64,000 nt of DNA, taken from contig JBGPTF010000001.1 in NCBI GenBank assembly GCA_041490445.1, positions 293,399 through 357,398 of the forward strand, given 5' to 3'. The stretch comes from JBGPTF01 sp041490445 (GTDB taxonomy: Bacteria > Acidobacteriota > Terriglobia > Acidiferrales > UBA7541). Made by a program: the position numbers and the translations under genes. The notes below the pieces were generated by a model. It was not told the origin of the DNA, did not search any database, and saw only the letters and a program-made list of their open reading frames with translations. How positions within the stretch are numbered: the first letter of the stretch is position 1; every line of letters begins with the position of its first letter. Below are positions 1-8,508 of the stretch, piece after piece.

Positions 1-685
1 CGGCGATTGTTTTCTGCCCTTCAATGCGGAATGGATTGATCGAATTCACGACGTAGAGATCCATTTCCGCAGCGACGGCGTTCAGCAACTGAAACGGCTG
101 GTCGAAGCTGTCGCCGGATTCGATGACCAGTGCGCCAAAATCCATAGCCTGCGCGAGCTTGGCGGTGGAGATACCCTCGCAGGGAACGAACAACAACGCT
201 TTGATCCCTGCGCGTGCGGCATAGGCCGCCATCGAGGACGAGGTATTCCCGGTCGAAGCGCAGGCCACCACCCTGACATTCTGCGAAACGGCGCGTGTGA
301 TACACGCCGTCATTCCAAGATCCTTGAAGGACCCCGTTGGATTGTTGCCCTGATGCTTCACGGCCAGACGAGCGAGACCCGCCCATTCGCCCGCGCGTTC
401 CGCCGGCAGCAGCGGCGTGGAGCCTTCCGACAGCGAGACGATGCGCTGGCCGGGGTTCAGGAACGGGAGCAGTTCGCGAAAACGCCAGACGCCGCTGCTG
501 TCGGCGAGCTCGTTGCTCGACCGTCGCTCGAGCCAGAGGGAGCGCAATGCTTCGGGCGGCGAGAAATCGAAATCGTAGTTGACTTCAAGGAGGGCGCCGC
601 ACGAGCTGCAGCAGTTTCTCTTGTAGTTTTCTTCCTGCTTTCGCCCGCAGGCTGGCTCGGTACACTTAAGGTAGGCTCGCGGCAT
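1..685 (-). CDS. thrC: Threonine synthase, canonical type (partial, runs off window start)
   Basis: This PLP enzyme converts O-phosphohomoserine to threonine in the cytoplasm. The frame opens with ATG at 685 (MPRAYLKCTEPACG) and stays open to base 1, so the C-terminus is missing. An N-terminal zinc-ribbon-like segment has Cys pairs (KCTEPAC, CCSSCG). It is followed by the family signature KHQGNNPTGSFKDLGM, whose Lys should bind PLP, and by the phosphate-binding ACASTGNTSSSMAAYAAR. It lies 13 bp downstream of the aspartokinase ACT fragment and is the last visible gene of the operon. It is closer to textbook ThrC than the paralogue at 3115-4371. Confidence 0.93.
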   Translation of the reverse strand, partial: MPRAYLKCTEPACGRKQEENYKRNCCSSCGALLEVNYDFDFSPPEALRSLWLERRSSNELADSSGVWRFRELLPFLNPGQRIVSLSEGSTPLLPAERAGEWAGLARLAVKHQGNNPTGSFKDLGMTACITRAVSQNVRVVACASTGNTSSSMAAYAARAGIKALLFVPCEGISTAKLAQAMDFGALVIESGDSFDQPFQLLNAVAAEMDLYVVNSINPFRIEGQKTIA

Positions 686-698
686 TTTGTGAAAACAG

Positions 699-1202
699 CT
701 AGAGCTGGAATTCTTCGTGGACGGCCCTGACGGCGCCTGGCACGTCGGCGGACTTCACGGCGAAGGAAATGCTTAATTCGGAGGAGCCTTGGGCGATGGC
801 GATGATGTTGATGCCACGGCGGCCCAGCGCTCCAAACATGCGGCCCGCGATGCCGGGCGTTCCTTTCATCAGATCTCCGAGAGCCACGATGATTCCCACG
901 CCGCGCATCACTTCAAGTTCCGCCACGTAGTCATGGCGTATTTCCAGCTCGAGTTCCTTTTCGAGCAAGGCGCGCACGCGCGGTCCGTCCGCGCCATGAA
1001 CCGCAAAACATATCACATTTTCAGCGGACGACTGGCTGACCATCAGGGTCGGGGTGTCCTCCGCACTGAGCGACCGGAAGACTCTCGTCGCAAGGCGCGT
1101 GAAGCTGAGTGCATCATTCCCGCTGACGTTGATCAGGTCTGCATTCGAAACACAGGTGATGGCGCGAACGCCCGGTCGGCCGGCCGGAGGCGGAGGGGCC
1201 AA
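699..1202 (-). CDS. lysC: Aspartate kinase, C-terminal ACT regulatory part (separate reading frame)
   Basis: This 167-residue frame matches the C-terminal half of aspartokinase. GVRAITCVSNADLINVSG begins the first ACT domain, and GIIVALGDLMKGTPGIAGRM with GINIIAIAQGSSELSISFAV forms the second. ACT domains normally bind threonine or lysine for feedback inhibition. The frame is one base out of register with the catalytic frame at 1114-2082 and overlaps it. Its first usable start is a TTG at 1202. It may be joined to the catalytic part by a +1 frameshift, be a separately started subunit (as with aspartokinase beta subunits, though those are in frame), or reflect a one-base indel or assembly error. 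Confidence 0.85.
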   Translation of the reverse strand: MAPPPPAGRPGVRAITCVSNADLINVSGNDALSFTRLATRVFRSLSAEDTPTLMVSQSSAENVICFAVHGADGPRVRALLEKELELEIRHDYVAELEVMRGVGIIVALGDLMKGTPGIAGRMFGALGRRGINIIAIAQGSSELSISFAVKSADVPGAVRAVHEEFQL

Positions 1203-2082
1203 TCCGGGTTCCCGGACACTCCAGACGGAAGGTGTTGCGAATCAAGACCGGGATGTTTTTCTTCATTGCCGGGCGAATCGCCTTGGCGTGCAGAACCCTG
1301 GCGCCGAAGAAGGAAAGCTCGATGATCTCGCGATACGATATTTCGGGAATGACATGCGCGCCAGCAACGAGGCGGGGGTCTGCGGTCATGACGCCGTCCA
1401 CGTCGGTCCAAATCCACACTTCGCCGGCGTCGAGTGCGGCGCCAAGGATTGTCGCGGTGTAATCGGAGGCGCCGCGGCCAAGCGTGGTGCAGATTCCGGC
1501 GCGCGTGGCGCCGCGAAATCCGGTGACCACCGGGATGCCCGCCGCCTCGATCTGAGGAAGCAGCCGCGCGCGGGTCCTGGCATCAGTCTCCTCGAAAAGG
1601 GGCGAGGCATTGCCGAAGCGGTCGTCCGTCACGATGATTTCGGCGCCATCGGCCGCCTGCGATTGGATTCCCCGGGAACGCAGAACCGCGGCCATCAGAG
1701 TCGCGGAAAGAGCTTCGCCGAGGCTCGACAGGGAATCCATCGAGCGCGGCGTCACCTCGCGGACGAGCGAGAAGCCGGAACAGAGATCCTCAAAGGTTTT
1801 CAGTTGAAGGGCCAGCCACGGCAGCAACACAGCTTTTTCGTTTTCGGAGAGCAGCCGGGTGGCGACTTCCCGGTGTGCCTCGTCCAGCTCCCGTCCCACT
1901 TTCTTCCATGTCTCGACGTCGCGGTGGCTGGCGGCAGTCGCGGCGCGGAGGAGCAACTCGGTAACGCCGCCCAAGGCGGAGACGACCACGACGAGATCGG
2001 CTTCGCGGGAGCAATCGGCAACGAGACGGGCCACGCGCTCGATCCGCTCCGCGTTTCCGACGGAGGTGCCGCCGAATTTCAT
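1114..2082 (-). CDS. lysC: Aspartate kinase, catalytic domain (frameshifted before the ACT domains)
   Basis: Aspartokinase phosphorylates aspartate, the first step toward Lys, Met and Thr. ATG at 2082 gives the family start MKFGGTSVG. Other landmarks are VVVVSALGGVT, SLGEALSATLMAAVL, GRGASDYTATILGAAL and WTDVDGVMTADPR. Homology runs to NTFRLECPGTRIGP, then the frame diverges into Arg-rich sequence and stops at 1114. The ACT domains continue in the +1 frame. A GTG at 2145 would extend the N-terminus into thrB; ATG 2082, 32 bases after the thrB stop, fits the family better. It is flanked by thrB upstream and thrC downstream. Confidence 0.9.
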   Translation of the reverse strand: MKFGGTSVGNAERIERVARLVADCSREADLVVVVSALGGVTELLLRAATAASHRDVETWKKVGRELDEAHREVATRLLSENEKAVLLPWLALQLKTFEDLCSGFSLVREVTPRSMDSLSSLGEALSATLMAAVLRSRGIQSQAADGAEIIVTDDRFGNASPLFEETDARTRARLLPQIEAAGIPVVTGFRGATRAGICTTLGRGASDYTATILGAALDAGEVWIWTDVDGVMTADPRLVAGAHVIPEISYREIIELSFFGARVLHAKAIRPAMKKNIPVLIRNTFRLECPGTRIGPSASGRPTGRSRHHLCFECRPDQRQRE

Positions 2083-2114
2083 GACGCGCAACGGGCGTTT
2101 TCGCGTCGCCAGGG

Positions 2115-3113
2115 TCAGGCGCGTGCAACTCCGTGGCGGGACCACTCGTGTGCGCCGCGGTTTTCGGCCTTCAGAAAAACCGCCTGCGCCGCGAGGCCGT
2201 GGCGACCGAATTCACCGACAAGCAGCTTGGCGATCTCCGCTGCGTTCTTTCGAACGAGTGCAAGAACGGAAGAACCCGCCCCACTGAGAAAAACTCCGAG
2301 CAAATCCGGATGGCGCAGTTCGAGACACGATTCCAGGCCCGGGATGAGGCTGGAACGATACGGCTGGTGAAGGCGATCGCGGAACCATTCCGGCTGCAAA
2401 TCAAAGCGCCCGGAGAAAGCGGAAGCCACCAGCAAGGCCGTCCGCTGCAAATTATGAACCGCATCCGCGCGGCTGTATTGCGTTGGCAGGACGGAGCGGG
2501 CTTCCTTGGTCGGCATGACCCTACTGGGGATGACAGCAACGATCTTCAGGGCCGGAGGCACGCGAGTCCTTACGGCCAGCACCTCGTCCGTGTCTTCGAA
2601 TCGCGCGGAGACCACGAAGCCGCCATGGAAGGCGGCGGCGACGTTGTCGGGATGCCCTTCCAAGTCCGTCGCGAGACGAAGCACGGTGCCCGCATCTGGT
2701 TTGACGCGGCAGAGGCGCGCTCCCGAGAGAATTCCAGCGAGGATGGCGGCCGCGCTCGAGCCCAGTCCGACTCCCATCGGAATTTCATTGTCAATTTCCA
2801 ATCGGGCGCCCTGCTCCGGCTTTTGCGCCCAGGCGCTCAGCTTGCGGAATCCCTGCGCCACGAGATTTGAATCATCGTGCGGGATCGATTCAGGCAGAGG
2901 GCCTCGATACTCGATTTCGAAGCCGGGCCGAGCCAGCGGGACGGCACGGACCTTGAGAAACCGATTCAACGCCAGCGCGGCGCAGTCGAAGGCGCAGCCG
3001 AGATTCGCAGAAGTCGCCGGAACAACGACGGTGGCGGCGCGTCCGCGCTCACCGGGCGTGGAAGGCGCGAAACCTGGCTTGTGAAGCGTTGGGCGCTTTC
3101 CGCGCATCCTCAT
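2115..3113 (-). CDS. thrB: Homoserine kinase
   Basis: This GHMP-family kinase makes O-phosphohomoserine, the substrate of threonine synthase. Visible motifs are VVVPATSANLGCAFDC near the N-terminus, the GHMP ATP-binding loop EIPMGVGLGSSAAAILAG, the segment EGHPDNVAAAFHGG, and the C-terminal GVFLSGAGSSVLAL. ATG 3113 starts one base after the TGA of the upstream ThrC-like gene, so the two are probably translationally coupled. A second ATG lies at 3107. Position between two ThrC-type enzymes and lysC places it in a threonine operon. Confidence 0.95.
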   Translation of the reverse strand: MRMRGKRPTLHKPGFAPSTPGERGRAATVVVPATSANLGCAFDCAALALNRFLKVRAVPLARPGFEIEYRGPLPESIPHDDSNLVAQGFRKLSAWAQKPEQGARLEIDNEIPMGVGLGSSAAAILAGILSGARLCRVKPDAGTVLRLATDLEGHPDNVAAAFHGGFVVSARFEDTDEVLAVRTRVPPALKIVAVIPSRVMPTKEARSVLPTQYSRADAVHNLQRTALLVASAFSGRFDLQPEWFRDRLHQPYRSSLIPGLESCLELRHPDLLGVFLSGAGSSVLALVRKNAAEIAKLLVGEFGRHGLAAQAVFLKAENRGAHEWSRHGVARA

Positions 3114-3114
3114 C

Positions 3115-4371
3115 TCACTTTGCGGCCGCGCGCGAGACGGGGTGGGCTTCCGCGAGAAGGCTTTCAAACGCAGCAAGGCGCGGCGGGATCGGTGCCTGGT
3201 CCTCGAACTGCCCCGCGAGTGCGTCGGTAGTTTTCAATCCGTTTCCGGTGATGCAAAGGATGGTGGTTTCTTCCGGGGCGATGCGGCGCTGGGCGATGAG
3301 CTTCTGCGCCGCCGCGACGGTGACGCCGCCCGCGGTTTCCGTGAAGATCCCTTCCGCCTCGGCGAGCAGGCGAATGCCAGCGACGATTTCCGCGTCGGAA
3401 GAATCCTCCGCCCAGCCGCCGCTGCGCCGGATGGTCTTCGCGGCGTAAAGGCCGTCGGCGGGATTTCCAATGGCGAGCGAACGCGCAATCGTCGCGGGCT
3501 TTTGCGGCTGAATCTCATCGAGCCCCTGCTTCACCGCGCCGGAAATCGGCGAACACCCAGTGGCCTGCGCGCCGAATAGTTTGACGGGCTTGGGCGCGAC
3601 CAGCTTCAGCGCGATCAGCTCGTCGAAAGCCTTCAGGATTTTCGTGATCAGCGAGCCGCCGGCCATCGGCACAACGACATTATCCGGGAGCCGCCAGCCG
3701 AGCTGTTCGGCAATCTCGTAGCCGACGGTCTTCGAACCCTCGGCATAGTAGGGCCGCAAGTTGACGTTGACGAATCCCCAGCGATAACGGTCGGCGATCT
3801 GCGAGCAGAGATAGTTGACCTGATCGTAGTTTCCTGCAATGCGCACGAGCCGCGTCCCGTACACTTGCGTTCCCAAGACCTTCGCCGGTTCGAGGTCCGC
3901 CGGAATGAAAATCCACGACTGCAAGCCGTGATGCGCGGCCTGCGCCGCCAATGCGTTGGCGAGATTGCCGGTGGAAGAGCAGCTGACGACTTCGAAACCG
4001 AAAGCGGCTGCCTGCGCCAGGGCCATGGCGACGACGCGATCCTTGAAGGAGAGGGTGGGAAAACAGACCGCGTCATTCTTGATGTAAAGGCGGCGCGAGC
4101 CGAGCTTCGCGCCCAGGCGGTTGGCTTCGACGAGCGGCGTGAATCCGACGGGCAGGTCTCCTTTGTATCCCGGCGGCAGGGGCAACAATTCGGCATAGCG
4201 CCAGAGATTCTGCGGGCGCACTGCAATCTTTTCCCGTGTGAGCACGCCTTCCAGCGGCGTCCAGTCGTAACTCACTTCGAGCGGCGCCATGCAGTCCTGG
4301 CAAATAGAGGCCGGCTGATTGCCCCACGGATGGCCGCATTCGCGGCAGCGAAGCCAGAATCGTTCAGTCAT
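3115..4371 (-). CDS. Threonine synthase family protein (divergent ThrC-like paralogue)
   Basis: This 418-residue PLP fold-type II enzyme is first in the riboswitch-controlled operon. An N-terminal zinc-ribbon-like segment (RCREC, CQDC) is followed by the likely PLP Lys in CFPTLSFKDRVVAMALAQ and the phosphate cup SCSSTGNLANALAAQAA. VVPMAGGSLITK and ITGNGLKTTDAL lie further on. It lacks the NPTGSFKD form kept by the canonical ThrC at 1-685, so the two paralogues probably differ in substrate or regulation. AAGGAC lies about 7 bases before ATG 4371. Automatic annotation would call it threonine synthase. Under SAM control, a role using O-phosphohomoserine on the methionine side is possible but unproven. 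Confidence 0.85.
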   Translation of the reverse strand: MTERFWLRCRECGHPWGNQPASICQDCMAPLEVSYDWTPLEGVLTREKIAVRPQNLWRYAELLPLPPGYKGDLPVGFTPLVEANRLGAKLGSRRLYIKNDAVCFPTLSFKDRVVAMALAQAAAFGFEVVSCSSTGNLANALAAQAAHHGLQSWIFIPADLEPAKVLGTQVYGTRLVRIAGNYDQVNYLCSQIADRYRWGFVNVNLRPYYAEGSKTVGYEIAEQLGWRLPDNVVVPMAGGSLITKILKAFDELIALKLVAPKPVKLFGAQATGCSPISGAVKQGLDEIQPQKPATIARSLAIGNPADGLYAAKTIRRSGGWAEDSSDAEIVAGIRLLAEAEGIFTETAGGVTVAAAQKLIAQRRIAPEETTILCITGNGLKTTDALAGQFEDQAPIPPRLAAFESLLAEAHPVSRAAAK

Positions 4372-4475
4372 GATTGTGTCCTTATGCCTGTAGCCGGGGA
4401 AAGCTCGCGTCCAGAGGATTCGAATGGCTGCGCGATTCCCTCAGCCTTTGTACACACCGAGCTTTGGATTGCGGG

Positions 4476-4513
4476 CTCTCGCCGCAAAGCGGAATGCGCC
4501 TTGCCTACGAGAG
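4476..4513 (-). promoter_or_regulatory. Candidate riboswitch expression-platform hairpin
   Basis: Between the SAM aptamer and the ThrC-like start codon the RNA can form a long hairpin. CTCTCG pairs with CGAGAG, enclosing GCAAGGCG against CGCTTTGC with one G-U. No U-tract follows, so it is not a classical intrinsic terminator. Upstream, GTCTCTT (4524 to 4518) can pair with the 3' strand of aptamer helix P1, giving the switch an alternative partner. The mechanism is inferred. Confidence 0.4.
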
Positions 4514-4544
4514 TGGGAAGAGACGTTGCGAAGCCCTGTGCTTA

Positions 4545-4658
4545 AGTCTCATGTCCCCCGCGACTCGGGGCGGGAATTGGCACCGGCCCCCCGACATGTG
4601 TCGGGGCGGTTGCCGTGGCGTCGTCGGGCCCGTTCCCTCGGCCACTCTTCATGAGACT
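4545..4658 (-). ncRNA. SAM-I (S-box) riboswitch aptamer
   Basis: Read on the minus strand, the segment has the S-box layout. P1 AGTCTCAT at the 5' end pairs perfectly with ATGAGACT at the 3' end. The conserved core GAGGGAACGGGCCCGACGA is followed by CACGGCAACC, a P3 arm closed by CCCCGACA/TGTCGGGG, GGTGCCAATTCC and GGGGACATGAG. These match the SAM-I consensus in order and spacing. It lies 173 bases upstream of the ThrC-like start and nothing else lies between, so it should control the threonine operon. SAM-I switches usually turn genes off when SAM is abundant. Confidence 0.93.
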
Positions 4659-4856
4659 CAGGCCTCGCGAGAGAACCTGAGTCTGAATACTGAGAAAATA
4701 CCCTCAAGCGACCGGAGATTCAATAGGGGTAAATCGAACGGCAAGTTTTGGCTGGCGAGCCGTCGCCAGCGCACGGTGAACTGTGATTCTGCTCACGCGA
4801 GCGGCAGGCCGCGGTTCCCAGCGCCTTAAACCTGCGCAAGCCTGGAGCGGACAAAC

Positions 4857-7535
4857 TTACGATGTGCGCGGATTGGACTTTTCGAGATTGATGTCCAGTT
4901 CTTTGACGGCCTTCTGGACGACCGACGCCTGGATCTGCCCCTCGCGCAAGAGTTCGACCAGGGTGGCGAGGGTGATGAAGCGCGCATCCACTTCGAAAAA
5001 GTCGCGGAGCGACGCGCGGCTTTCGCTGCGGCCGAAGCCGTCGGTGCCGAGCGAGACAAGCCGCCGCGGCATCCACTTGCTCACCAGATTCGGCAACGCC
5101 TTCAAGTAATCGGACGCGGCCACCAACACGCCGGGGGCATCGGCAAGGCATTGCGTGACGTACGGGATAAGCTGCTTTTCGGTGGAATGCAGCATGTTCC
5201 AGCGCTCGGTGTCGAGGCCGTCGTTGTAAAGCTGCTTGTAGCTGGTGACGCTCCAGACATCCGCAGCCACGCCAAACTTCTGATCGAGAATCTCCTGCGC
5301 CTGGAGGGCTTCGCGCAGGATGGCGCCGCTGCCGAAAAGCTGCGCGCGGAGCTTCGACTTCTTTTTCTCCGCAGTGCGAACGCGATACATGCCCTTCAGG
5401 ATGCCTTCCCTCGATCCTTCGGGCATCGGCGGCATCACGTAAGGCTCATTCATGACGGTGATGTAATAAAAGATGCTCTCGTTCTCCTTGTACATCCGGC
5501 GGATGCCGTCCTGGATGATGACGGCGATTTCATAGGCGAAGGCCGGGTCGTAAGCCAACAGGTTGGGAACGGGAAGGGCGAGGACATGGCTGTTGCCGTC
5601 CTGGTGCTGGAGCCCCTCGCCGTTAAGCGTGGTGCGCCCGGACGTGCCACCGAGCAAAAAGCCGCGGCAGCGCATGTCAGCGGCGGCCCAGATGAGATCG
5701 GGGATGCGCTGGAAGCCGAACATGGAATAGAAAATGAAGAACGGAATCATGTTGATGCCGTGGGTGGCATAGGCCGAGCCCGCGGCGATGAAGGACGACA
5801 TGGAGCCCGCTTCGGTTATTCCCTCTTCGAGGATCTGGCCGTCTTTGGCTTCCTTGTAATAAAGAAGGGTGTGGACATCGACGGGCTCGTAGAGCTGGCC
5901 GACGCTCGAATAAATGCCGACCTGGCGGAAGAGGGACTCCATGCCGAAGGTGCGGGCTTCGTCAGGGACGATCGGCACAATCAGTTTTCCGATCTCCGGG
6001 TCGCGTAGCATGCGGTTGAGCATGCGCACGAATGCCATGGTCGTCGAAACTTCGCGGCCTTCGCTTCCTTCGGAGAATTCCTTGAACAATGCGTCGTGGT
6101 CCGCCACGAGGGGTTTGGCGCGGACCGAGCGCTTCGGCACGTAGCCGCCGAGTTCCTGGCGGCGCGCGCGCAGGTATTGGATTTCCGGGCTGTCGTCGGG
6201 CGGACGGTAGAAGGGCGCCTCGGCAACGTCATCGTCGCTGAGGGGAATGCCAAAGCGCGAGCGGAACAAGCGCAGCTCGTCTTCGTTCAGCTTCTTCTGC
6301 TGGTGGGTGATGTTCTTGCCTTCCCCGCTTTCCCCAAGGCCGTAGCCTTTGATGGTGCGGGCCAGAATTACGGTGGGCGAGCCTTTGTGATCGACCGCCG
6401 CCTTGTATGCGGCAAACACCTTGCGGGGATCATGCCCGCCGAGTCGCAGCCGGCGAAGGGCCTCATCCGGTATCGCCTCCACCAATTTCTGCAGGCGCGG
6501 ATCGCCGCCGAAGAAGTGCTGGCGAATGTAGGAGCCGGATTCGACAACGAACTTCTGGGCTTCACCGTCCAGCATCCCGCCCATGCGCTTGACGAGCAGA
6601 TCGTCGGTGTCCAGCTCGAGGATCGGGTCCCAGTCGCCTCCCCAGATAACCTTGATGACATTCCAGCCAGCCCCGCGGAAGGCGGATTCGAGTTCCTGGA
6701 TGATCTGGCCGTTGCCGCGAACCGGACCGTCGAGCCGCTGCAAATTGCAGTTCACGACAAAAATCAGATTGTCGAGGTGCTCGCGAGCGGCCAGCGTGAT
6801 GGCGCCAAGGCTCTCGGGCTCGTCCGTCTCACCGTCGCCAAGAAACGCCCACACCTTGGCGTCCGTGACGGGCTTGAGGCCGCGATCCTCGAGGTAGCGG
6901 TTGAAGCGAGCCTGGTAGATGGCCATGATCGGGCTGAGACCCATGGAGACGGTCGGAAATTCCCAGAATTCAGGCATCAGCCACGGGTGTGGATAGGAAG
7001 ACAGTCCGCCGCCGGGCTTTCGCTCGCGGCGGAAATTTTCCAATTGCTCGATGCTGATGCGGCCTTCGAGGAAGGCGCGGGCGTACACGCCGGGCGCCGC
7101 GTGCCCCTGAAAATAGACGGTGTCTCCCTCGAACGATTCGGAGCGGGCACGGAAGAAATGGTTGAAGCCGACTTCAAAAAGCGTTGCCGTGGAGGCGAAC
7201 GTGGAGATGTGGCCTCCGATGTTGTACTCGACCCGGTTGGCGCGGACGACCATGGCAAGGGCGTTCCAGCGAACAAGGCTCTTGATGCGCCGCTCGATTT
7301 CCTGGTCGCCGGGAAAGACTGGCTGCTGGCGAACCGGAATGGTGTTTGCATAGGGAGTCCGGGCCGAAAAAGGGACCTCGACGCCGGCGACGGAAGCGTG
7401 TGAGCGCAGCCGCTCGAGAATATGGCTCACGACCTCGGCGCCGCTGTCCTTCAACACCGAGTCGAGCGACTCGACCCACTCCTGAATCTCCGCCTCTTCC
7501 GACCAGGAAAGCCCTGTCAATATGCCTTCGCTCAT
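4857..7535 (-). CDS. aceE: Pyruvate dehydrogenase E1 component, homodimeric type
   Basis: This thiamine-diphosphate enzyme decarboxylates pyruvate and acetylates the lipoyl group of E2. The 892-residue length fits the single-chain AceE family. The ThDP motif spans WAFLGDGETDEPES to NCNLQRLDGPVRGN (about residues 225-275). The N-terminal half has RVEYNIGGHISTFAS and YFQGHAAPGVYARA; the C-terminal half has FGMESLFRQVGIYSS and GTDGFGRSESRASLR. Start ATG 7535 follows an A/G-rich leader (GAGGAACATAGAG). No E2 or E3 gene is in the window. It is divergent from the secreted protein at 7765. Confidence 0.97.
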   Translation of the reverse strand: MSEGILTGLSWSEEAEIQEWVESLDSVLKDSGAEVVSHILERLRSHASVAGVEVPFSARTPYANTIPVRQQPVFPGDQEIERRIKSLVRWNALAMVVRANRVEYNIGGHISTFASTATLFEVGFNHFFRARSESFEGDTVYFQGHAAPGVYARAFLEGRISIEQLENFRRERKPGGGLSSYPHPWLMPEFWEFPTVSMGLSPIMAIYQARFNRYLEDRGLKPVTDAKVWAFLGDGETDEPESLGAITLAAREHLDNLIFVVNCNLQRLDGPVRGNGQIIQELESAFRGAGWNVIKVIWGGDWDPILELDTDDLLVKRMGGMLDGEAQKFVVESGSYIRQHFFGGDPRLQKLVEAIPDEALRRLRLGGHDPRKVFAAYKAAVDHKGSPTVILARTIKGYGLGESGEGKNITHQQKKLNEDELRLFRSRFGIPLSDDDVAEAPFYRPPDDSPEIQYLRARRQELGGYVPKRSVRAKPLVADHDALFKEFSEGSEGREVSTTMAFVRMLNRMLRDPEIGKLIVPIVPDEARTFGMESLFRQVGIYSSVGQLYEPVDVHTLLYYKEAKDGQILEEGITEAGSMSSFIAAGSAYATHGINMIPFFIFYSMFGFQRIPDLIWAAADMRCRGFLLGGTSGRTTLNGEGLQHQDGNSHVLALPVPNLLAYDPAFAYEIAVIIQDGIRRMYKENESIFYYITVMNEPYVMPPMPEGSREGILKGMYRVRTAEKKKSKLRAQLFGSGAILREALQAQEILDQKFGVAADVWSVTSYKQLYNDGLDTERWNMLHSTEKQLIPYVTQCLADAPGVLVAASDYLKALPNLVSKWMPRRLVSLGTDGFGRSESRASLRDFFEVDARFITLATLVELLREGQIQASVVQKAVKELDINLEKSNPRTS

Positions 7536-7764
7536 GATTTCTCTATGTTCCTCTATACTGGCCGACCGGGACGACCGCGGCCGTTCGTGTCAGCTCTCCA
7601 ATTGTTTGAACAAGAATAGGATACACCGCAAGACCGTTTTGCGCACAGCGCAGAAGAACGCGAGGACTTCCAACCCATTTCAGATCCCGGAGCGGCGGCG
7701 AGGAGCCGGGAATACTCAGGCGCCCTAGAAAGGTTTATACTCCCGCCTACCCAAGGAGGGTGCC

Positions 7765-8325
7765 ATGCGCCGACTTCTTACCGTATTGCTGTTTTTCACG
7801 CTCGGAGCGGTCACCACGCTTCGAGCGCAGACCCCGGCAAAGACCGACCCGATCAAGAGTGCCATGAGCGCCGGGCCGTCCTCGATCTCGGCTCACGCCA
7901 CGATCATGGACTGGAAGTTCAATGTGCTCCGGAAAGGGACGAACGGGTGGACGTGCCTGCCCGACCGGGAAGACACGCCGGGCAACGATCCTTGGTGCGT
8001 CACCGAGCCCTGGCTGAATTTTCTGCGCGCGTACGTGAGCAAGACCGAACCGTCCTACACGGAGATCGGGATCGCGTACATGCTGATGGGAGATGCGCCC
8101 GTCAGCAACACGGATCCCTACGCCACGAAGCCGACGGACGCAAAAGATTGGGTAACCCACGTCGGTCCTCACATGATGATGTTGATTCCGAATCACGAGC
8201 TTCTGAAATCCATCTCGACAGATCACATGAATGGCGGACCGTGGGTCATGTGGCCGAACACGCCGTACGCGCACATCATGATCCCGATTGGAAGCCGCGG
8301 TCCGTCAAAAACAACGAAGCGCTAA
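7765..8325 (+). CDS. Conserved secreted protein of unknown function
   Basis: A strong ribosome site (AAGGAGGG) precedes ATG 7765. The first 22 residues form a signal peptide (MRRLLTVLLFFTLGAVTTLRA). The mature part has two Cys (about residues 73 and 88), many Trp residues, and a Met/His-rich tail with GPHMMMLIPNHELL and TDHMNGGPWVMWPNTPYAH. No enzyme motif was recognised. It is convergent with the P-type ATPase and separated from it by a strong hairpin. TTTATACT at 7734 could be its -10 element. Confidence 0.8.
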   Translation: MRRLLTVLLFFTLGAVTTLRAQTPAKTDPIKSAMSAGPSSISAHATIMDWKFNVLRKGTNGWTCLPDREDTPGNDPWCVTEPWLNFLRAYVSKTEPSYTEIGIAYMLMGDAPVSNTDPYATKPTDAKDWVTHVGPHMMMLIPNHELLKSISTDHMNGGPWVMWPNTPYAHIMIPIGSRGPSKTTKR

Positions 8326-8437
8326 CCGGCTGCGGAGCAGCTCGGTTTTGGCCCTTCTCTTGAGGTCCTGGCGATTTGATGCCGCCGGCGCCGGAAGATT
8401 TCAACTGCAAGCGCTTGCAACAGTCGCCGCTTGGACT

Positions 8438-8468
8438 CTTCGCGTCCCGGCCTAGCCGGGGCGCGAAG
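8438..8468. terminator. Strong hairpin between convergent genes
   Basis: CTTCGCG-T-CCCGGC pairs with GCCGGG-G-CGCGAAG across a short loop, with one mismatch in the stem. It lies between the convergent secreted-protein and P-type ATPase genes. No U-tract follows on either strand, so bidirectional termination is inferred from position and stem strength. Confidence 0.45.
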
Positions 8469-8508
8469 AATGGCATGAAGGCGGGGCTTTTTCAGCACCT
8501 CTATACGA

